From assembly GCF_900496995.4 (NCBI RefSeq), contig NC_044007.1, positions 682,001 to 746,000 of the forward strand: a stretch of 64,000 nt of DNA. Reading direction: 5' to 3'. A model generated the notes under the pieces. The model saw only the letters and a program-made list of their open reading frames with translations. It had not been told where the DNA came from and made no database searches. Position numbers and translations under genes: made by a program. Every line of letters starts with the position of its first letter. Position 1 is the first letter of the stretch. This stretch comes from Aquila chrysaetos chrysaetos. Its lineage: Eukaryota > Chordata > Aves > Accipitriformes > Accipitridae. Positions 62,301 through 64,000 of this stretch are shown one piece after another.

Positions 62301-63759
62301 GAGAAAAATGCTGTGGATTTATATTTCTTAAGGTGGAGCAGACTGGTTAAAAAAAGAATTTTAAGCCTTAGTATTAAGGCGAGTAGATTGTCAACTTGAA
62401 TGTCTGCTTCTGGACTACTAACCCTGTTTGCAGAGATTGTCAGCTCTGTCCTAGTAGTGTTGTACAGCTCACTTACGAAGAAGTGTTCTGAAAAGGCTCA
62501 GAAGCCTTTGGGAAGTCATTTGTTTACCTTCTGTGCCTTGGGGTCTCCTTTACTATAAGAAAATTCCTCCTTCCTTTCAGGTTAAGGATCAGGGTGTGTA
62601 CAGTGCCCTGGAATGTGCAAATTTATTATAGGCGTGCTGGCTACAGCAGCCTGCATCATGGGCTTGTAGGGCGAGATAATATGTGCTGCTGTGAGAAGGC
62701 ACTGAAATGGAGAATGGAGGGGCTTGGGAGTTCAGTTAAATGCAGTAATAACTCATCTCCCGTTGTGTGCTGATGGGCACTTGCACGGTTTTGTCTCCAA
62801 GGTGTTCCTATTTTCATTAGTCTGTGAGACAATAGGCTGCGGTGCTTCATTTGCATCATGTATGTTGCTGAGTATGTTGCTAATTGCTCTCAGAAACCAT
62901 TTTTATTCCCTGAATAAATAAAACATAAGCCCTCTGGGGTTGCCTGGAGCGTGTGCTAAATGTTTGAGTCTCTTTTTGGCGGTATTGTTGAAAGAAGTTT
63001 TGTTGAAATACATGTCTTTCCTTATCTTGCTCTGCATTGAAAAGGCAAGGCAAGGTGCTGTTTACTCATGTAACAGGTCAGTTCCCTGTGAATGAGGGGC
63101 TTTTATCAGGAAATGGGGAGGTTAATTGGAGACTCTTGGTTTAGTTTCAGTAATTTCAGCCTTTCTTCTTGCTGACCTATGCTATCAGCCAACCATCGGC
63201 GTAGCTTGGTCTCATGAGAGCAGCGAAAGGTGTTTTTCAAAACGATTCTAGGATGTAGAAGTGGATCCCACTCTTCTCAGCCGTCTGTGTCAAGCTGTTG
63301 CTCTGGTCAGGTAGCTGAATGGCCTGGCTCTGCTCTCCTGGGGAGAAACAAGGAGAAACAAGGGTCTGGTGGCCAGAGAGGACTCGTACCACTTGCTGTT
63401 CAGAGGATCAGCGTAAGCCTCGGTCCGAAGGTCTGTCAATTTAAGGAGGGGTTCCTCATTCCACGTAGCATTTTTAGGATGAGATTTGTTAGAAAGCAAT
63501 ACCACAGTGATGGAGCGCTGAGTATTTAAACAAACAAGGGTGACTTGTGCTAGTTTCTGCTTTCTCAAGTTCATATTTAGCTTGTTAAGCTTTTCTCCAA
63601 TTATCTCCCCTTTGATTTTCAGATGGCTTTCGAAAGGTTGTCCACATTGAGCAGGGCGGATTGGTGAAGCCAGAGAAAGATGATACTGAATTCCAGCATC
63701 CGTACTTCATCCGAGGCCAGGAACATCTCCTGGAGAACATCAAGAGGAAAGTAACCAGC
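38192..63759 (+). CDS. HSF1: HSF1, heat shock factor 1, 5' part (exons 1-3 of a gene running off the right edge)
   Basis: HSF1 is the stress-responsive transcription factor that trimerises and binds nGAAn repeats in heat-shock gene promoters. Joining 38192-38323, 57755-57863 and 63623-63759 gives 126 codons without a stop: a short Gly/Ala-rich N-terminus (residues 1-17), then the whole winged helix-turn-helix DNA-binding domain (about 19-126). All three introns have GT-AG ends and the phases fit (0, 1, 0). HSF1 rather than HSF2 or HSF4 is indicated by the [17 protein letters not shown] and [10 protein letters not shown] segments. The recognition helix [16 protein letters not shown] is intact, with R76 and K85 matching human R71 and K80. 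C41 matches human C36, but Y108 replaces human C103. The HR-A/B trimerisation repeat, regulatory domain and activation domain lie outside the window. The gene diverges from BOP1 with about 715 bp between presumed start codons. Confidence 0.96.
40320..40337. repeat. T18 homopolymer
   Basis: Eighteen consecutive T, in HSF1 intron 1. Confidence 0.9.
40987..41005. repeat. T19 homopolymer
   Basis: Nineteen consecutive T, in HSF1 intron 1. Confidence 0.9.
42325..42396 (+). mobile_element. CR1 3' terminus, about 70 bp
   Basis: TTGGACTCCATCTTAAGG, TTCCAACCTAAACAATTC and TATGATTCTATT match the end of a CR1 element in sense orientation. Confidence 0.75.
43242..43766 (-). mobile_element. Solo LTR of an avian endogenous retrovirus (ERVL-like), intact ends
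   Basis: This is a 525-bp LTR read on the minus strand, starting TGTCCTGGTTTCGGCTGGG and ending in ACCACAACA (TG...CA). It is flanked by a perfect 5-bp duplication CCCAC at 43237-43241 and 43767-43771. Five-base duplications are typical of class III (ERVL) elements. A TATATAAA-type box is visible at about 43486-43495 on the minus strand. No internal viral sequence is present, so it is a recombination-derived solo LTR. It lies in HSF1 intron 1, antisense to HSF1. Confidence 0.9.
44780..45015. promoter_or_regulatory. Candidate conserved non-coding island in HSF1 intron 1
   Basis: An AT-rich, non-repetitive block with TTTGCAATGCAAATTC (octamer-like ATGCAAAT) and TTTCCGATTGAATTTAC. No coding potential is recognised. 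Confidence 0.2.
48510..48570 (+). mobile_element. CR1 3' terminus, degenerate
   Basis: GGTTCCTTCCAACTTGAG followed by ATTCTATGGTTCTGTGA is a short worn CR1 tail. It is within HSF1 intron 1. Confidence 0.6.
49655..50240 (-). mobile_element. CR1 LINE fragment, antisense
   Basis: Blocks such as TCGAAGCAGTCTCTCCCCCA, AGGCTGAACAAGCCCTCCTC, CTGTGTAGAGGGGGATAATC and TTCATGCAGCCCAGGGTGTG follow the antisense CR1 order. The 3' terminal repeat is not clear. Confidence 0.8.
51563..51583. repeat. T21 homopolymer
   Basis: Twenty-one consecutive T, in HSF1 intron 1. Confidence 0.9.
52936..53233 (-). mobile_element. Internally deleted solo LTR, same family
   Basis: Both ends match the 43.2-kb LTR (TGTCCTGG start on the minus strand, TGTCGTGG at the left end), but about 224 bp are missing from the middle, including the TATA-box region. 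The flanks CCCCT and CCCTT are a 4-of-5 match and may be the decayed target duplication. It lies in HSF1 intron 1. Confidence 0.85.
54470..54875 (+). mobile_element. Old CR1/L3-like fragment, sense, with internal loss
   Basis: GTGTCTGGACTTCTGCAAAG and CATTTGATACTCTGCTGCATG resemble the reverse-transcriptase segment of CR1-type LINEs, and GACCTTGAGAACTGGGATAA the region further 3'. It is heavily diverged, so the boundaries are approximate. Confidence 0.5.
57755..57863 (+). CDS. HSF1: HSF1 coding exon 2 (core of DNA-binding domain)
   Basis: This exon encodes residues 45-80 plus the first base of codon 81. It covers helix 2, the turn and most of recognition helix 3, ending [10 protein letters not shown]. 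The acceptor is a T-rich tract followed by GACAG, and the donor is T|GTAAGT. The split codon becomes Tyr81 when joined to exon 3. Compared with human there is one visible change near the start of the exon (PSGS instead of PSGN). Confidence 0.97.
58366..58388. repeat. A23 homopolymer next to an old LINE
   Basis: Twenty-three consecutive A directly abutting the antisense CR1/L3-like element. Confidence 0.9.
58389..59470 (-). mobile_element. Ancient CR1/L3-like LINE, antisense, about 1.1 kb
   Basis: It begins TCATAGAACTGTAGCAG and GGGCTGGAGGGACCTC, and continues with CTAGTAGCC-type blocks (GTGCAGTAGCCAACATTGGG, ATTAATGAAGATGCTGGATA, GGACTGGGCCCACACTCG). This is the order of an old amniote CR1/L3 element read backward. 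Divergence is high. It is preceded by an A23 run and sits about 0.5 kb downstream of HSF1 exon 2. Confidence 0.65.
63623..63759 (+). CDS. HSF1: HSF1 coding exon 3 (wing and end of DNA-binding domain)
   Basis: This exon encodes the end of codon 81 to Ser126: [17 protein letters not shown], then the wing and the C-terminal helix ending NIKRKVTS. The acceptor is TTTTCAG|AT and the donor is AGC|GTAAGT, phase 0. Residue 108 in the EFQHPYF stretch is Tyr where human HSF1 has Cys103. K123, T125 and S126 match human K118, T120 and S121, which are reported modification sites in mammals. The next exon (start of HR-A/B) should lie beyond base 64000. Confidence 0.97.
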
Positions 63760-64000
63760 GTAAGTTTATGCAACAGATCTTTTGGGACAAGCTCTAGATA
63801 AACTGTTTAAAAACAGAGGATTAGTCCGAAAAGCACCAGTGTGCTCTAAGAGTTGAGGGGCGTTGGCGTCCTTGGTTATTGTTTTATGCCAGCAGTTCTT
63901 CTGGCTGTCTCTACCCTCTCACCGAGGCACAAGCCGCAGTGCCATCCTGCTAATCAGCTGGCTTCAGGTTCTTGGTACCAGTCCCTTTTGTTTGTGGGTC
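63760..64000 (+). other. HSF1: HSF1 intron 3, first 241 bases
   Basis: This is intron sequence starting GTAAGT immediately after the exon 3 donor. The window ends before the next acceptor. I see nothing else in it. Confidence 0.85.

Larger units (their letters stand above)
57864..63622 (+). other. HSF1: HSF1 intron 2 (5.8 kb)
   Basis: The intron is bounded by GTAAGT and TTTTCAG. Its main recognisable content is an A23 run followed by an ancient CR1/L3-like element (58389 to about 59470). The remainder, 59471-63622, is unique-looking AT-rich intron with no gene, RNA or further repeat that I can support. Confidence 0.9.

Noticed and set aside
38192..63759. Identity as HSF2, HSF3 or HSF4 instead of HSF1
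   Set aside because: Tyr108 is HSF2-like, but the remaining diagnostic positions ([27 protein letters not shown]) and the head-to-head BOP1 neighbour fit HSF1.
1..64000. CRISPR array, prokaryotic operon, phage or tRNA/rRNA genes
   Set aside because: No regular direct repeats with spacers, no ribosome binding sites with compact genes, and no cloverleaf or rRNA sequence were seen. The DNA is plainly vertebrate.

Overview
The window is vertebrate nuclear DNA, almost certainly from a bird. The support is many CR1 retroposon copies (several ending in the ATTCTATG-type 3' repeat), four copies of one LTR family typical of avian genomes, and conserved vertebrate exons with GT-AG introns. The species cannot be fixed from sequence alone. 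There are no bacterial operons, CRISPR arrays, tRNA or rRNA genes.

Layout: two genes lie head to head around a CpG island at about 36.95-38.43 kb. To the left, on the minus strand, is the 5' part of BOP1 (ribosome biogenesis factor of the PES1-BOP1-WDR12 complex). Exon 2 is at 37082-37240, exon 3 at 21738-21839, and a possible tiny first coding exon ends at 37469. The rest of BOP1 lies beyond the left edge, so 1-21737 is the start of a very large intron 3. To the right, on the plus strand, is the 5' part of HSF1, the heat-shock transcription factor. Exons 1-3 (38192-38323, 57755-57863, 63623-63759) together encode the complete winged-helix DNA-binding domain. The trimerisation and activation domains lie beyond the right edge.

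The shared promoter holds six exact GCGCATGCGC palindromes (NRF1-type sites) in about 350 bp, a GC box, and a YY1-type CAAGATGGCGGC element whose ATG opens a 27-codon upstream ORF in the presumed HSF1 leader. The two genes are probably driven from this one housekeeping promoter.

The introns are non-coding. They carry CR1 fragments of several ages, one solo LTR with perfect 5-bp target duplications, an internally deleted LTR, a proviral 3' remnant, an old LTR fragment, simple repeats, and a few AT-rich islands that could be conserved regulatory elements. Many long open frames in the GC-rich left half have no recognisable domain and are treated as chance.

The most notable protein observation is that this HSF1 has tyrosine where mammalian HSF1 has the redox-sensing cysteine C103, while the partner cysteine (human C36) is kept. 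I found no clearly new biological system. The best leads are this residue change, the dense NRF1 array with uORF, and the unusually large BOP1 intron 3, which in mammals hosts SCX.
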